Shown one piece after another: positions 7,417 to 16,559 of a stretch of DNA of 35,940 bases. Within the stretch, counting starts at the first letter, position 1; every line of letters starts with the position of its first letter. Source of the DNA: Candidatus Berkelbacteria bacterium (GTDB taxonomy: Bacteria > Patescibacteriota > UBA1384 > JACPKC01). The translations under genes were made by a program, and so were the position numbers. Under the pieces are notes generated by a model that was not told the origin of the DNA, did no database searches, and worked only from the letters and a program-made list of their open reading frames with translations. The stretch is from NCBI GenBank assembly GCA_016198415.1, contig JACQIO010000001.1, positions 1-35,940 of the forward strand, in the 5' to 3' direction.

Positions 7417-10239
7417 ATGGCACGACGCCTCAGGGACCTCATCCCGTTCCATAATCCACTTCACGTCCGCACCACCACCAGGGTGGGGCGATCGAGGAAG
7501 CGGCGGATCCAGTGGCCACTCGTGTGGCGCTGGGTCCGACTCCTCATGGTGCTCGGCATCTTCCTGACGGCCGGTCTATTTGCTTGGTACGCCAAAGATC
7601 TCCCCACGCCGGGCAAGATTCGAGACCGACAAGCCGCCGAGTCAACCAAGATTGTCGCCAGTCGCGGCGAGCTCCTCTACGAGGTCCACGGTGAGGAAAA
7701 TCGGACCAATCTGGCCTTCAATCAAATCCCCGAGACCGTCAAGCATGCCACCCTAGTGGCCGAGGATCGAACCTTCTACACGCACTTTGGCCTTGACTTC
7801 AAGGGACTGGCGCGGGCCGTCTTTCTGGATGTCTTCACCGGAGCCCGAGTGGGCGGCTCAACGATCACGCAACAGTTCGTGAAGAATGCCCTCCTCACCA
7901 ACCAAAAAACGTTTGACCGAAAGATCAAGGAGCTGATCCTTGCCCTGGAACTTGAGGCGATGTTCACCAAAGACGAGATCTTCACCTTCTACCTGAACGA
8001 GATCCCCTACGGATCAAACAACTACGGCATCCAGGCCGCTGCTCAAGCCTACTACGGCAAGCACGCCAACGAGCTGGCGCTCCATGAAGCCGCGACGCTG
8101 GCCGCCCTCCCTCAAGCGCCCACCTACTACTCTCCCTACGGAACCCACACCGATGTCCTCTTGGGCCGCCGCGACTGGATTCTGACCTCGATGGCCGAGC
8201 TCGGCTACATCTCCGAGGAAGAGGCGGCGGAGGCCAAGCAACAACCACTTGGTGTCCAGCCAAGGCGAGACTCAATCAAGGCGCCTCACTTCGTCTTCTA
8301 CGTGCGCGAGCAGCTCGTCGAGCTGTTCGGAGAGCAACTCGTGGAAGAGGGCGGGCTTCGGGTCACGACCAGCCTTGACCTGCCCCTCCAAGCCGAGGCT
8401 GAGCAAGCCATTCAGGCCGGGATGGCCCGGGTGCGGCAGCGCGGTGGGAGCAATGCCGCCCTCGTCTCCGTCAGCCCCAAGTCCGGTCACGTCCTGACGA
8501 TGGTTGGCTCACAGGACTACTTTGATACCGAGCATGACGGCAACGTCAACGTGACACTCGCCGAACGACAGCCAGGTTCGAGCTTCAAGCCAATCGTCTA
8601 CGCCACCGGCTTCAAGCGCGAGTTCAGTCCGACCACCACGCTCTGGGATGTCCCAACCGACTTTGGCAACTACGCGCCCAACAACTACGACGGCAACTTC
8701 CGCGGACCGATCTCGGCCAGACAGGCGCTCGCCGGCTCCCTGAACATTCCAGCGGTCAAGATGCTCGGCCTGGTGGGTTTGAACGAGGCTTTGAAGACGG
8801 CCCATGACATTGGGATCACGACCCTCAACCAGCCCGAGCGGTACGGCCTCTCGCTGGTCCTGGGCGGGGGCGAGGTTCGTCCGCTCGATATGGCAACCGC
8901 CTTCTCCACCTTTGCCAACGGGGGGACGTATCGTCCACCAGTCAGCATCCTCAAGGTGGAGGATCCAAACGGCAAAGTCCTCTTTGAACACCAGGAACGG
9001 AAGGGTGAGAAGGAGGTCCTCGATCCCTCCGTGGCCTACCTGGTCACCGATGTCCTCAAAGACAATGAGGCGCGCGCCCACATCTTTGGTTCGCGCTCGG
9101 CTCTCTACTTTGCCGATCGGCCGGTGGCAGCCAAGACCGGCACCACGCAGGAGTATCGGGATGGCTGGACCGTTGGCTACACCCCTAGCATCGCCACTGC
9201 GGTTTGGGTGGGCAACAACGACAACACCCCTATGCACAAGGGCGCGGATGGCTCGGTGGTGGCCGCCCCAATCTTCAATAAGTTCATGACGGCTTCCTTC
9301 GGGAGCAACGAGATTGAGTCCTTCACCAAGCCCAACGTGATCCGCGAGTACGCTGTCGATCGCCTCTCGGGCAAGCTCCCGTCCCAGGACTCGCCAGAGA
9401 TTGTCTATGATCTCTTTGCCCCCTGGCACGCGCCGAAGGAGAAGGACACCATTCACGTTCGTGCTACTGTGAACCGCCTGAATGGAAAACTGGCCACTGA
9501 GTACACGCCCGTTGACCTTCGGGAAGAGCGAACCTACACCGTCATCCACTCTGAGCGACCCGCTGATCCACGCTGGGAGGAGCCCGTCCTCGCCTGGGCC
9601 AAGGATCACGGGCTGGCGATTGGCGACCCTCCCACGGAGATTGACGACTACTCAGCCGTCACCGTGCCCGAGGTTCACATTACCTCACCAAGCGATGGGG
9701 CCACGGTCGTAGGGACCGTTGCCGTCACCACCAGGGCGAGCGCCCACTTTGGGCTCAGCTCCGTTTCCCTGGCCATCGATGGGACCATGCTCGCCACTCG
9801 GACTGAGGCACCGTACGACTTCACCATCGACACGAGCACCCTGGTGGCGGGCAGCCATACGCTGACGGCGAGTGCCTCAGACGTGCATGGCGCCAGTGCC
9901 ACCACCACAATCACGATTGGCGTGCAGGGTGACGTCACACCCCCTGGGCCAGTCACGGCCGTGACCGCGGTGCCCAAGAATCAGTCGGCCAAGCTCCAGT
10001 GGCTCAACCCGGCCGATGCAGATTTGGAACGGATTCGAATCTATGTGAGTCAGTCGCCCACCATCCTGGGGACCCTCTATTCAACCGAGGTCCTGGTGAC
10101 GCCGTCGAGCATCAGCTCGTACACCGTCACCGGCCTTGTCAACGGCATACCCTACTACTTCACGATTCGACCACTCGATCGGCTCGGCAATGAGCGCGCC
10201 ACACCGCCCTACAACGCCACGGCCACTCCCGGCCTGTAG
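7417..10239 (+). CDS. Class A penicillin-binding protein (PBP1A type) with Ig-like and FN3 C-terminal domains
   Basis: This bifunctional peptidoglycan synthase has 940 residues. The ATG at 7417 is preferred over the GTG at 7396 because GGAG lies 8 bases upstream. A basic cytoplasmic tail is followed by one membrane helix (about 42-58). The GT51 glycosyltransferase domain has the catalytic Glu in AEDRTFYTHFG (about 116) and GGSTITQQ (146-153). The transpeptidase domain has SSFK (388-391, catalytic Ser), SLN (441-443) and KTG (573-575). All active-site motifs are present. A linker leads to a bacterial Ig-like domain (about 751-845) and a fibronectin type III domain (about 848-935), which probably bind wall polymers or space the enzyme from the membrane. 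It stands alone, divergent from tyrS and convergent with radA, with only 15 bases between the stop codons and no terminator visible. Confidence 0.95.
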   Translation: MARRLRDLIPFHNPLHVRTTTRVGRSRKRRIQWPLVWRWVRLLMVLGIFLTAGLFAWYAKDLPTPGKIRDRQAAESTKIVASRGELLYEVHGEENRTNLAFNQIPETVKHATLVAEDRTFYTHFGLDFKGLARAVFLDVFTGARVGGSTITQQFVKNALLTNQKTFDRKIKELILALELEAMFTKDEIFTFYLNEIPYGSNNYGIQAAAQAYYGKHANELALHEAATLAALPQAPTYYSPYGTHTDVLLGRRDWILTSMAELGYISEEEAAEAKQQPLGVQPRRDSIKAPHFVFYVREQLVELFGEQLVEEGGLRVTTSLDLPLQAEAEQAIQAGMARVRQRGGSNAALVSVSPKSGHVLTMVGSQDYFDTEHDGNVNVTLAERQPGSSFKPIVYATGFKREFSPTTTLWDVPTDFGNYAPNNYDGNFRGPISARQALAGSLNIPAVKMLGLVGLNEALKTAHDIGITTLNQPERYGLSLVLGGGEVRPLDMATAFSTFANGGTYRPPVSILKVEDPNGKVLFEHQERKGEKEVLDPSVAYLVTDVLKDNEARAHIFGSRSALYFADRPVAAKTGTTQEYRDGWTVGYTPSIATAVWVGNNDNTPMHKGADGSVVAAPIFNKFMTASFGSNEIESFTKPNVIREYAVDRLSGKLPSQDSPEIVYDLFAPWHAPKEKDTIHVRATVNRLNGKLATEYTPVDLREERTYTVIHSERPADPRWEEPVLAWAKDHGLAIGDPPTEIDDYSAVTVPEVHITSPSDGATVVGTVAVTTRASAHFGLSSVSLAIDGTMLATRTEAPYDFTIDTSTLVAGSHTLTASASDVHGASATTTITIGVQGDVTPPGPVTAVTAVPKNQSAKLQWLNPADADLERIRIYVSQSPTILGTLYSTEVLVTPSSISSYTVTGLVNGIPYYFTIRPLDRLGNERATPPYNATATPGL

Positions 10240-10254
10240 GAACCCGAACTCCCT

Positions 10255-11568
10255 TTAGCGCAGTGTCTCGGAGAGTGCGCTCGTGAGATGGTTGGTTGTG
10301 AGTACCGCAAACCCAAATCGCGTCGCCTCTTTCTGTCTGCGGCTCGCTAACCGCACCTTGCGGATCTCGCCGGCCAGGCCGAGCTCGCCATAGATCACCG
10401 TCTTGGGATCGACTGGTGTATTTTTGATGGCAGACGCGACGGCCACGGCCACCGCCAAATCGAGCGCCGGCTCACTCACCTTCAACCCACCGACCACGCT
10501 GACAAAGACGTCGTAGTTGTTCAAGTTGAGCTTGGTCCGCGTGTCCAGGACCGCCAAGACGAGCTCGAGTCGGTTCGTATCCACACCAATCGAACGGCGT
10601 TTGGGCATCCCAAACTTGGTTGGCGTCGCCAAGGCTTGGACTTCCAAGAGGAAGGGGCGGGCACCTTCAATGACGCAGGTGACCACCGACCCCGCCACTT
10701 GCTGACGCTCTGAGAGGAACCGTTCGGAGGGATTTTCGACGGCCTGGAGGCCAGACTCATGCATGTCAAAGACGCCCACCTCGTCCGTTGGTCCGTAACG
10801 ATTCTTGACCCCCCGCAAGAGCCGAAGCTCGTGGAAGCGATCACCCTCCAGGTACAAGACGACGTCGACCAAGTGTTCTAACGTTCGTGGACCAGCTAAC
10901 GTCCCCTCCTTGGTAACGTGGCTGGAGAGGATGAGCGGGATATTGGATTGCTTGGCGTGATCGACGAGGGCGAGGGCCGACTCGCGAACTTGGACGATCG
11001 AGCCGGGGGTGGAGGGGACCTGGGGGTGGTAGACGGTCTGAATCGAGTCGACGATCAAGAGGGCTGGTACTGGTTCACTCGCGGCTGCCTCTTTGATTTG
11101 CTCCACGTTCGTGAGTGATGCGACTGAGAGGTTGGGCGAGATCGTCTTGAGCCGTCGCGCCCGATCGGAGACCTGTGCGACCGACTCCTCGCCGGAGATG
11201 TAGCGGACGGGTCGATGCTGCGCGATTGAAGCAGCCAACTGGAGGAGGAGCGTCGACTTCCCCACGCCGGGTTCGCCCGCCAGCAAGATCACCGATCCCG
11301 GGACAATCCCGCCACCGAGGACGCGATCCGCCTCTGGGAGGGTGGTGCGACGCGCGGTCGCCGCTTGCTTTTTCTGCGTCGCTTCATCCAGCGTGACCAG
11401 TTCACTGGACCGAACCCAAGAAGACTTCTGGGTCCCAGCCGCCTCCTTGGCTGAGAATCTCATCTCTTTGACCGTATTCCAGTTCCCGCACGCACTGCAC
11501 TTCCCCACCCACTCCGGGTACTCATTCCCACACTCGCTGCAGACGTAAACGCTCGCCGCCTTAACCAT
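10255..11568 (-). CDS. radA: DNA repair protein RadA
   Basis: RadA is a RecA-like branch-migration helicase that acts with RecA during recombinational repair. This one encodes 437 residues from the ATG at 11568; a GTG at 11577 is possible, but AGGTGG is well placed for the ATG. The N-terminal zinc finger is [19 protein letters not shown]. Walker A is GEPGVGKST, the Walker B region is [10 protein letters not shown], and the RadA-specific KNRFG motif appears as KNRYG. The C-terminal Lon-like domain follows ([17 protein letters not shown]), as in the family. The start lies 8 bases inside the 3' end of the CYTH gene, and the Shine-Dalgarno site belongs to the palindromic repeat copy B, so translation is probably coupled to the CYTH gene. 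Confidence 0.94.
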   Translation of the reverse strand: MVKAASVYVCSECGNEYPEWVGKCSACGNWNTVKEMRFSAKEAAGTQKSSWVRSSELVTLDEATQKKQAATARRTTLPEADRVLGGGIVPGSVILLAGEPGVGKSTLLLQLAASIAQHRPVRYISGEESVAQVSDRARRLKTISPNLSVASLTNVEQIKEAAASEPVPALLIVDSIQTVYHPQVPSTPGSIVQVRESALALVDHAKQSNIPLILSSHVTKEGTLAGPRTLEHLVDVVLYLEGDRFHELRLLRGVKNRYGPTDEVGVFDMHESGLQAVENPSERFLSERQQVAGSVVTCVIEGARPFLLEVQALATPTKFGMPKRRSIGVDTNRLELVLAVLDTRTKLNLNNYDVFVSVVGGLKVSEPALDLAVAVAVASAIKNTPVDPKTVIYGELGLAGEIRKVRLASRRQKEATRFGFAVLTTNHLTSALSETLR

Positions 11569-12199
11569 ACTTTCCACCTACCCCCTTTCCACTTGACAAG
11601 TGGAAAGGTTCACCGAGTGTGATCTCCTCGTTGACCGCCCGATCGAGCTCGTAGATGAAGTCACGCATCGCCTCGTCGGTCTCGAGCACCGGAACCTTGA
11701 ACTGACCAGCGGCTATCATGAGTTGCTCACGAACGTGAGGCACGTCGGCCTCAGACTTCGCGGCTGCCTCAGCCTCGTAGTAGGTCTTGCGGACCTCACC
11801 GTCTCGGGTCAGTGCTTCAACGATCGCCCACTCAATGCCGCTGTGCTCGTAGATCTCTGAGATCCGGTGCACCCAGAGGCCGTGGGTACAGCCAAACCCA
11901 GCAGCGATTGCCTTGGCTTGCTCAAAGCTGTCCCCTTCAAGCGGTAACGAGATCTCATGCCGACCCACGTTGCCCTCCCCTGCCTTGTACTTGAGCATGA
12001 TCTCGCTCTGCCCATTCGTCCGACGGATTCGAATGTCGGCGTGCCGTCTGGTTGGATCCTTATCGTAACCTGGGTAATCGCGTAGCAAGATCATCTCCCG
12101 ATCCTGCGTCCGGATATGCTTCCCGCGTTGGCTCAGGAGCTGCTTCAGCTCCTCGGACTGCTCTTTGGTCAGCTCCCCACGAATCTCTACTTCAACCAT
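11561..12199 (-). CDS. CYTH-domain protein (adenylate cyclase/thiamine triphosphatase superfamily)
   Basis: This encodes 212 residues. The N-terminal signature is VEVEIRGEL, an ExExR form of the usual ExExK strand. Charged beta strands typical of the CYTH tunnel follow ([29 protein letters not shown]), and a later acidic strand (EWAIVEALT). Family members hydrolyse triphosphates (inorganic, thiamine) or make cyclic AMP with divalent metals. Which applies here cannot be told. The last 20 or so residues ([16 protein letters not shown]) are encoded by palindromic repeat copy B and are probably an added tail. It lies 6 bases after the toxin gene and overlaps radA. Another CYTH domain occurs in the fusion protein at 33838. 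Confidence 0.85.
   Translation of the reverse strand: MVEVEIRGELTKEQSEELKQLLSQRGKHIRTQDREMILLRDYPGYDKDPTRRHADIRIRRTNGQSEIMLKYKAGEGNVGRHEISLPLEGDSFEQAKAIAAGFGCTHGLWVHRISEIYEHSGIEWAIVEALTRDGEVRKTYYEAEAAAKSEADVPHVREQLMIAAGQFKVPVLETDEAMRDFIYELDRAVNEEITLGEPFHLSSGKGVGGKYG
11569..11615 (-). repeat. Palindromic repeat element, copy B, at the CYTH/radA junction
   Basis: The perfect 12-bp arms CCTTTCCACTTG (11584-11595) and CAAGTGGAAAGG (11597-11608) are separated by one base. The flanks match copy A in argS. It encodes the C-terminal tail of the CYTH protein in a frame different from that used in argS, and it also provides the AGGTGG ribosome site of radA. Confidence 0.85.
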
Positions 12200-12205
12200 A
12201 GTGTG

Positions 12206-12451
12206 TCACTTTGGATGATGGCGGATCTCGACGAGCGAAATCGTATCTTCCTCTATTTGGAAGTAGAAACGAACGTCCCGATCAACTCGCGCCTGCCAGA
12301 GGTCGTATCTTGCATTATACTTCTTGGCGTGGAGTGAAGGGTGACGGAGGTCCTGACTGAGAAATCGGAGCTGCTTTCGGAAAATTCGCTGTGTCATGAG
12401 CGGCAGTGACTCGAGCTGTCGAATGAATCGTCGCCCAAAGACCACTCTCAT
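12206..12451 (-). CDS. RelE/ParE-family toxin
   Basis: This encodes 81 residues, a typical size for RelE/ParE toxins. The sequence follows the family plan: an N-terminal helical part (RRFIRQLESLPLMTQRIFRKQLRFLSQD), then the beta part with LRHPSLHAKKYN, YDLWQARVDRDVRFYFQIE and a final VEIRHHPK. The conserved Lys/Arg residues and the late H-H-P segment suggest a ribosome-dependent or general mRNA endonuclease (RelE/YafQ-like), though gyrase-directed ParE activity cannot be excluded. The start ATG shares one base with the antitoxin stop (TAATG), so the two are translationally coupled with the antitoxin first, as usual for type II systems. Confidence 0.85.
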   Translation of the reverse strand: MRVVFGRRFIRQLESLPLMTQRIFRKQLRFLSQDLRHPSLHAKKYNARYDLWQARVDRDVRFYFQIEEDTISLVEIRHHPK

Positions 12452-12675
12452 TACTTCTTCGGTTCTCTGTCCTCGAGATATTCAATCGCATCGTCAATGG
12501 TCTCAAAGGGCCCAACAGCTTTTCCCTGCCGAATCTCTTCTAGCGCCGTATCAAGATCATCGTCGAGAGCCCGCTTTGCTAGAGCATCGCGAACGAGTGC
12601 GTCGTAGTCCTTTTTGAGGATTCTCACGTACTCGTTACTGACTTTCCTGACTTTTGGATCCTTGATCGCTGGCAT
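12451..12675 (-). CDS. Antitoxin of the RelE-type system
   Basis: This encodes 74 residues and starts at the ATG at 12675, not at the longer upstream frame, which runs through the SOD gene. A basic N-terminus (MPAIKDPKVRKVSNEYVRILKKDYDALV) probably holds the DNA-binding or dimerisation part. It is followed by an acidic helical tail (ALDDDLDTALEEIRQGKAVGPFETIDDAIEYLEDR) that would wrap the toxin. The tail resembles that of RelB/Phd-like antitoxins, but the exact family is not clear. A -10-like TACAGT lies 9 bases before the ATG. The operon is expected to be self-repressed. It is inserted between the SOD and CYTH genes. Confidence 0.75.
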   Translation of the reverse strand: MPAIKDPKVRKVSNEYVRILKKDYDALVRDALAKRALDDDLDTALEEIRQGKAVGPFETIDDAIEYLEDREPKK

Positions 12676-12695
12676 AGTCGCTCTACTGTACCAAC

Positions 12696-13325
12696 TTAGG
12701 CCGCGGCTTTCCACAACTCGGCGACCTTTTTCCAATTGACCAAGTTCCACCACGCCTCGATGTAGTCCGGGCGTCTGTTCTGGTACTTGAGGTAGTAAGC
12801 GTGCTCCCAGACATCGAGACCGAGGAGCGGCGTGTCGCCGTCCATGAGCGGACTGTCTTGGTTCGGCTTGCTGTAGACCGCGAGTTTCCCGCTGGGCTTC
12901 TTCACGAACCACGCCCAGCCAGAGCCAAAGTGGGTTGTCGCCGCGTCCTCAAACTGCGTCTTGAACGCATCGAGGCTCCCAAAGTTCAGCGTGAGGACTT
13001 TCTCCAGCGTGTGCTTCGCCTGCTTCTCAGCCTCGAGGTCGCGATCATCGATCGGGCACAGCAGCTCCCAGAACAGCGAGTGGTTGGCGTGTCCCCCGCC
13101 GTGATTGCGCACAGCCGTGCGAATGTCCTCCGGAACATCGTTGATCCGGCACAAGATCTCCTCGATTGTGTCAGGCGCGTGCTCCTCGTGACCCTCAAGC
13201 GCCTTGTTGAGCTTATCCACATACATCTGGTGGTGCTTGGTGTGATGGATCTCCATCGTCTGGGCATCAATCACCGGCTCGAGTGCATCGTACCCGTACG
13301 GAAGTCTGGGCAGTTCAAATGCCAT
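12696..13325 (-). CDS. sodA: Superoxide dismutase, manganese type
   Basis: It converts superoxide to oxygen and hydrogen peroxide. It encodes 209 residues. The ATG at 13325 is chosen because AGGAG lies 7 bases upstream; an in-frame earlier ATG has no such site. All metal ligands are present: His27 (MEIHHTKHH), His82 ([11 protein letters not shown]), and Asp171 and His175 ([18 protein letters not shown]). The metal-selecting residues point to manganese: Gln156 in NQDSPLM and Gly-rich GGGHANH, whereas iron enzymes place the Gln near the second His. Cambialistic use cannot be excluded. There is no signal peptide, so it is cytoplasmic. It lies 20 bases after recJ and just before the toxin-antitoxin pair. 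Confidence 0.93.
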   Translation of the reverse strand: MAFELPRLPYGYDALEPVIDAQTMEIHHTKHHQMYVDKLNKALEGHEEHAPDTIEEILCRINDVPEDIRTAVRNHGGGHANHSLFWELLCPIDDRDLEAEKQAKHTLEKVLTLNFGSLDAFKTQFEDAATTHFGSGWAWFVKKPSGKLAVYSKPNQDSPLMDGDTPLLGLDVWEHAYYLKYQNRRPDYIEAWWNLVNWKKVAELWKAAA

Positions 13326-13345
13326 GATGTCTCCTTTCGCTTCAC

Positions 13346-15040
13346 TCATCCTATCATTGTTCTCAGGTCGTTGAGTTTGAGCTGAATCCGCTCAATCCCA
13401 TTGTAGGAGTTGAACTCGAGCGAGCCGAGCGCCTCGATCCTCTCTCCGACCGTGAGGGTACTCGCCAGCTTGCCGAGCCCAAAGCCGATTGCGTCAAGTC
13501 CGCCCTCCGGCCCTTCCGCACACCGCAGCTTGAGGTGTTTGCCCTCAGCTCCAACCGACTTGACCGCGGCAATCGTCAGCGGCGAGACCACAAACTTGAT
13601 GGTTGGATTACCCATGCCGTGCGGCGCAAAGCGCAAGAGATCCGTCACGAGCGTCTCAGTAATCTGGCCGGGACTAATCTGAAGATCGGCCCGGAACACT
13701 GGCTCAAGAAGTTCGGGGGTCAGGACCTTGGCGGCACCGGCGACAAATCTCTGCCGAAACGCCTCGATGTGCTGTGTTTGCAGGTGAAGTCCCGCTGCCT
13801 TCTCGTGGCCCCCGTAGCCCAAAAGTAACGCCGCCTGGGCATCGATGGCTGCGAGCAGGTTGAAGCCATCAATGCTCCGGCCAGACCCCTTGGCTCGATC
13901 ACCCTCGATCCCCAACACGATCGTGGGACGATGGAATCGCTCCACCAGGCGCGAGGCCACCAGGCCGACCAGACCAGCTGGCCAGCCGTCCCCCGCCACC
14001 ACGATGGCTGGCTGCCCATGGAGTTTCTGCTGACGCACGGTTGTCACGGCATCCAGAACCAGCACCTCGAGCTGGGCCTGTCGCTCTTGATTCTGCTGCT
14101 CGAGCTTGGCGGCGAGTGTGGTGGCCGTTGCCTCATCCTCGGTCACCAGGAGCTCGAGGGCGGCACTGGCGTGATCAATCCGGCCTGGCGCGTTGATGCG
14201 CGGGCCAATCTGGAAACCAATCGTCCACTCGGTGATGGTATCCGGGGTGATGCCAGCTGCGCGATACAAAGCACGCAGGCCAAGATTCCGCGTCTGCATA
14301 AGCACCTTGAGGCCATAGTGCACGATCATCCGATTCTCGCCGGTGAGCGGGACAATGTCGCAGACGGTGCTGATGGCCGGCAGCTCAAACCACCACTTGA
14401 GCTGGGCGAGCTCGGGTTGGTTGAGGTTCTGTTGGAGCGCCTGGACCAGCTTCCACGCCACCCCACCCCCGGCCAGACCTTGGAAGGGATACGATGATCC
14501 CGGCAAGCCCGGATGGACCAGGGCAACCGCCTCAGTTGGGATACGATCGTGGTCAATGTGGTGGTGGTCGGTGACGATGACATCAATGCCAAGGGACTGC
14601 GCCAACGCTACCTCGGACCGGGCGGTAATGCCAAGGTCAACGGTCACCACCAGCGATACGTCCTGCTTCTTGAGGGAGCGCAACCCAATCTCATTCAGCC
14701 CATAGCCTTCGCGCTCACGATCGGGAACATATGGTACGACCGTGAGACCTATCGACCGAAAGACCTTGACGAGCAGCGCGCCGGCGTTGATGCCATCCGC
14801 GTCGTAGTCCGCAAAGACACCCACCGTCTCCCCCGCCTTGATCGCTTGCGCAATCCTCGCCACCGCCTGCTCCATCCCAGGGAGAAGGAACGGATCGTGA
14901 CTGTCCCGCGCAAAGTCAGGGTGGAAGAACCGCTCGCGATCCATGATGCCACGGTTGGCGAGGAGCTGTTCGACGATGTCGGGCTCCGTTCGCTCAGCGA
15001 TCACCCAGCGTCGATTCGGTAGCGTTGTGGCGTTCCCCAT
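13346..15040 (-). CDS. recJ: Single-stranded-DNA-specific exonuclease RecJ
   Basis: It is a 5'-3' exonuclease acting on single-stranded DNA in recombination and mismatch repair. It encodes 564 residues, normal for the family. The DHH-domain motifs are DYDADG (about 78-83), DLGI and [14 protein letters not shown] lies at the core end. The DHHA1 domain has [10 protein letters not shown], and a C-terminal OB-fold-like RecJ domain follows ([13 protein letters not shown]). The cysteine usual in DCG is replaced (DLGI), which is a known kind of variation. The ATG has no Shine-Dalgarno site; a TAGACT box ends six bases before it, so the message may be leaderless. Confidence 0.94.
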   Translation of the reverse strand: MGNATTLPNRRWVIAERTEPDIVEQLLANRGIMDRERFFHPDFARDSHDPFLLPGMEQAVARIAQAIKAGETVGVFADYDADGINAGALLVKVFRSIGLTVVPYVPDREREGYGLNEIGLRSLKKQDVSLVVTVDLGITARSEVALAQSLGIDVIVTDHHHIDHDRIPTEAVALVHPGLPGSSYPFQGLAGGGVAWKLVQALQQNLNQPELAQLKWWFELPAISTVCDIVPLTGENRMIVHYGLKVLMQTRNLGLRALYRAAGITPDTITEWTIGFQIGPRINAPGRIDHASAALELLVTEDEATATTLAAKLEQQNQERQAQLEVLVLDAVTTVRQQKLHGQPAIVVAGDGWPAGLVGLVASRLVERFHRPTIVLGIEGDRAKGSGRSIDGFNLLAAIDAQAALLLGYGGHEKAAGLHLQTQHIEAFRQRFVAGAAKVLTPELLEPVFRADLQISPGQITETLVTDLLRFAPHGMGNPTIKFVVSPLTIAAVKSVGAEGKHLKLRCAEGPEGGLDAIGFGLGKLASTLTVGERIEALGSLEFNSYNGIERIQLKLNDLRTMIG

Positions 15041-15046
15041 GCAACC

Positions 15047-15052
15047 AGTCTA
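15047..15052 (-). promoter_or_regulatory. Leaderless-type -10 of recJ
   Basis: TAGACT, six bases, then ATG. This spacing would put the transcript start at or within a base or two of the start codon. No clear -35 is seen. Confidence 0.5.
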
Positions 15053-15061
15053 GCAGGTCGA

Positions 15062-15709
15062 TCAGTCGGCCCGCTCCACAAAGTAGACCAGCCAGTGGGT
15101 CTTGTTGCTCACCGATTTGACGTACTGCAAACGAACCCGAAAGCCAGCCTGCTGAAGCTCAGTAGTCAATGCTTCTCCCTGATAGTACACAAAGTAACGG
15201 GGGCCAGATCCGCCCGCAAGATCGGGATCCGTCACCATCTCTTCGCCTACGCCCTGTTTGACGGACAGAAAACCGATTCCGCCGGGCCGGAGGACACGAT
15301 GCATCTCACGAAGGGCCTGCGCGAGCTTGGAGCGCGGAATGTGGAGGAGGACGGCCGAAGCCCAGAACCCATCAAAGGCCTGATCCGGCAGCTCCAGCTC
15401 GTAGAGGCTCATCGTCCGAAACTCGAGTGCCGGCAGACGCTCAGCTGCCACCGCCAACAGCTCCGTGGCGACATCGGTCCCCAGGTAGTCGTACCCACGC
15501 GCCGCCAGCTGAGCCGCATCGCGGCCGTGGGCCGCTCCAAACTCAACCACCCGCCCCTTGGGTAAGAGCTCCTGGAACTGATCGAACTCAGTCTGCCAGT
15601 AGTCGGCGGTATTGTGTTGGTCTGCCCACGCACGAGCGTGCTGATTGTAGGTCTCGATCGTCTGGAGTTCCTCGGGGGTGAGCACTGTCTCGGTCTGGCT
15701 GACTGGCAT
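15062..15709 (-). CDS. Class I SAM-dependent methyltransferase
   Basis: This encodes 215 residues. The Rossmann-type methyltransferase motifs are in order: motif I VVEFGAAHGRDAAQLAARGYDYLGTDV, an acidic end to beta-2, a post-I segment LEFRTMSLYELELPDQAFDGFWASAVLLHIP, and then LREMHRVLRPGGIGFLSVKQG. The order matches the Methyltransf_11/25 group, which methylates small molecules. The C-terminal part (RYFVYYQGEALTTELQQAGF) is typical of these enzymes. The substrate cannot be told. A GAGGAGGGAT site precedes the start, unlike its leaderless neighbours. It lies 21 bases upstream of recJ and 17 bases downstream of the PH-domain gene. Confidence 0.88.
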   Translation of the reverse strand: MPVSQTETVLTPEELQTIETYNQHARAWADQHNTADYWQTEFDQFQELLPKGRVVEFGAAHGRDAAQLAARGYDYLGTDVATELLAVAAERLPALEFRTMSLYELELPDQAFDGFWASAVLLHIPRSKLAQALREMHRVLRPGGIGFLSVKQGVGEEMVTDPDLAGGSGPRYFVYYQGEALTTELQQAGFRVRLQYVKSVSNKTHWLVYFVERAD

Positions 15710-15726
15710 ATCCCTCCTCGTCCTAG

Positions 15727-16545
15727 CTACTGCTGCTTGAGCTTCTTTTGAGCCGCTCGGATCCGGTCAGACTCATCGATCCCATCGCCATGGAGATCCT
15801 CAACCTCGTCGGCCGTCGAGACGGGCACAACAGGGGACGGAGGCGCCGGACGTGGGCTCGTCGGTCCTACCGGTGACTCGGGCGGCGGTGAGCTGTGGTC
15901 TTGGTGCTCACTGGGCGACTCACCGACTGAGCGATGCAGGGTGGCGAGGGCCTCGGCTTCGTTCCTGGCCATCCCAGTTTCAACCTTGAGCTTCGCGAGG
16001 TACCGGTCGTCGATCGCATAGCCGTTCTGCGCCGCGCTGGCCAACTGCCGCAGTTGGGCCCGACGTGCCGAGGGATCATCAATATTAGTGAGCTGGATCT
16101 CCTCCGTTGGCCCACCGGCCGTGTTGACGCCCAGGGTGCCGGTGTTGAGGATCAGCCGATTGATGACATCCTGACGCACGGTCAGATCGGTGATCATCTT
16201 GTACTCACTACTGACACTGCTCATGGAAAACAAGCCAATGGCCTGCATGACCCGCTGATCGGTGAAGTAGTAGTGGTACGCCAACTGGAAGTAGATCCCC
16301 AGGAGCACAAGGTAGAGTCCCAGGAGACCGAGCACGAGTGGCACGACCGTGGCGAGGAGAGACGCGAGGGCGACTCCAAAAGCTGCCAAGAGTGCCAGGA
16401 CAGCGCCACGTTGCCCAACCCCAACCACGGCCAGCGTCAGGAATAGGACCCCAATGAGAATAAGGAGAACGGTGTACTTGCGGGAGATACCGAACGCCTC
16501 GATGACGGTCTCGTTGGTCCGCAGGTGGTCTGGCTGGAGGTGCAT
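15727..16545 (-). CDS. PH-domain (bPH2/YdbT-like) membrane protein
   Basis: This encodes 272 residues. After the N-terminal HLRTNETVIEAFGISRKY come two hydrophobic helices (about 25-48 and 52-88). A bacterial PH-type domain follows (YHYYFTDQRVMQAIGLFSMSSVSSEYKMITDLTVRQDVINRLILNTGTLGVNTAG), with the family hallmark of a Y-x-x-T-x-x-R strand and a late NTAG. The last 70 or so residues are Pro/Ser/Asp-rich and probably disordered. The function of these DUF304-type proteins is poorly known. A close paralogue follows directly upstream (16560-17303). No Shine-Dalgarno site is present; a TACAAT box ends six bases before the ATG. Confidence 0.82.
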   Translation of the reverse strand: MHLQPDHLRTNETVIEAFGISRKYTVLLILIGVLFLTLAVVGVGQRGAVLALLAAFGVALASLLATVVPLVLGLLGLYLVLLGIYFQLAYHYYFTDQRVMQAIGLFSMSSVSSEYKMITDLTVRQDVINRLILNTGTLGVNTAGGPTEEIQLTNIDDPSARRAQLRQLASAAQNGYAIDDRYLAKLKVETGMARNEAEALATLHRSVGESPSEHQDHSSPPPESPVGPTSPRPAPPSPVVPVSTADEVEDLHGDGIDESDRIRAAQKKLKQQ

Positions 16546-16551
16546 GGCGGT

Positions 16552-16557
16552 ATTGTA
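16552..16557 (-). promoter_or_regulatory. Leaderless-type -10 of the PH-domain gene at 16545
   Basis: TACAAT is followed by six bases (ACCGCC) and ATG. A possible -35 (TTGAGC) lies 19 bases upstream, inside the preceding gene. Confidence 0.55.
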
Positions 16558-16559
16558 CG

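Noticed and set aside
8509-9609. 366-codon minus-strand open frame
   Set aside because: It is antisense to the transpeptidase part of PBP1A and shows no motifs.
12676-12912. N-terminal extension of the antitoxin
   Set aside because: It overlaps the sodA coding sequence in another frame. The ATG at 12675 gives a normal antitoxin length.
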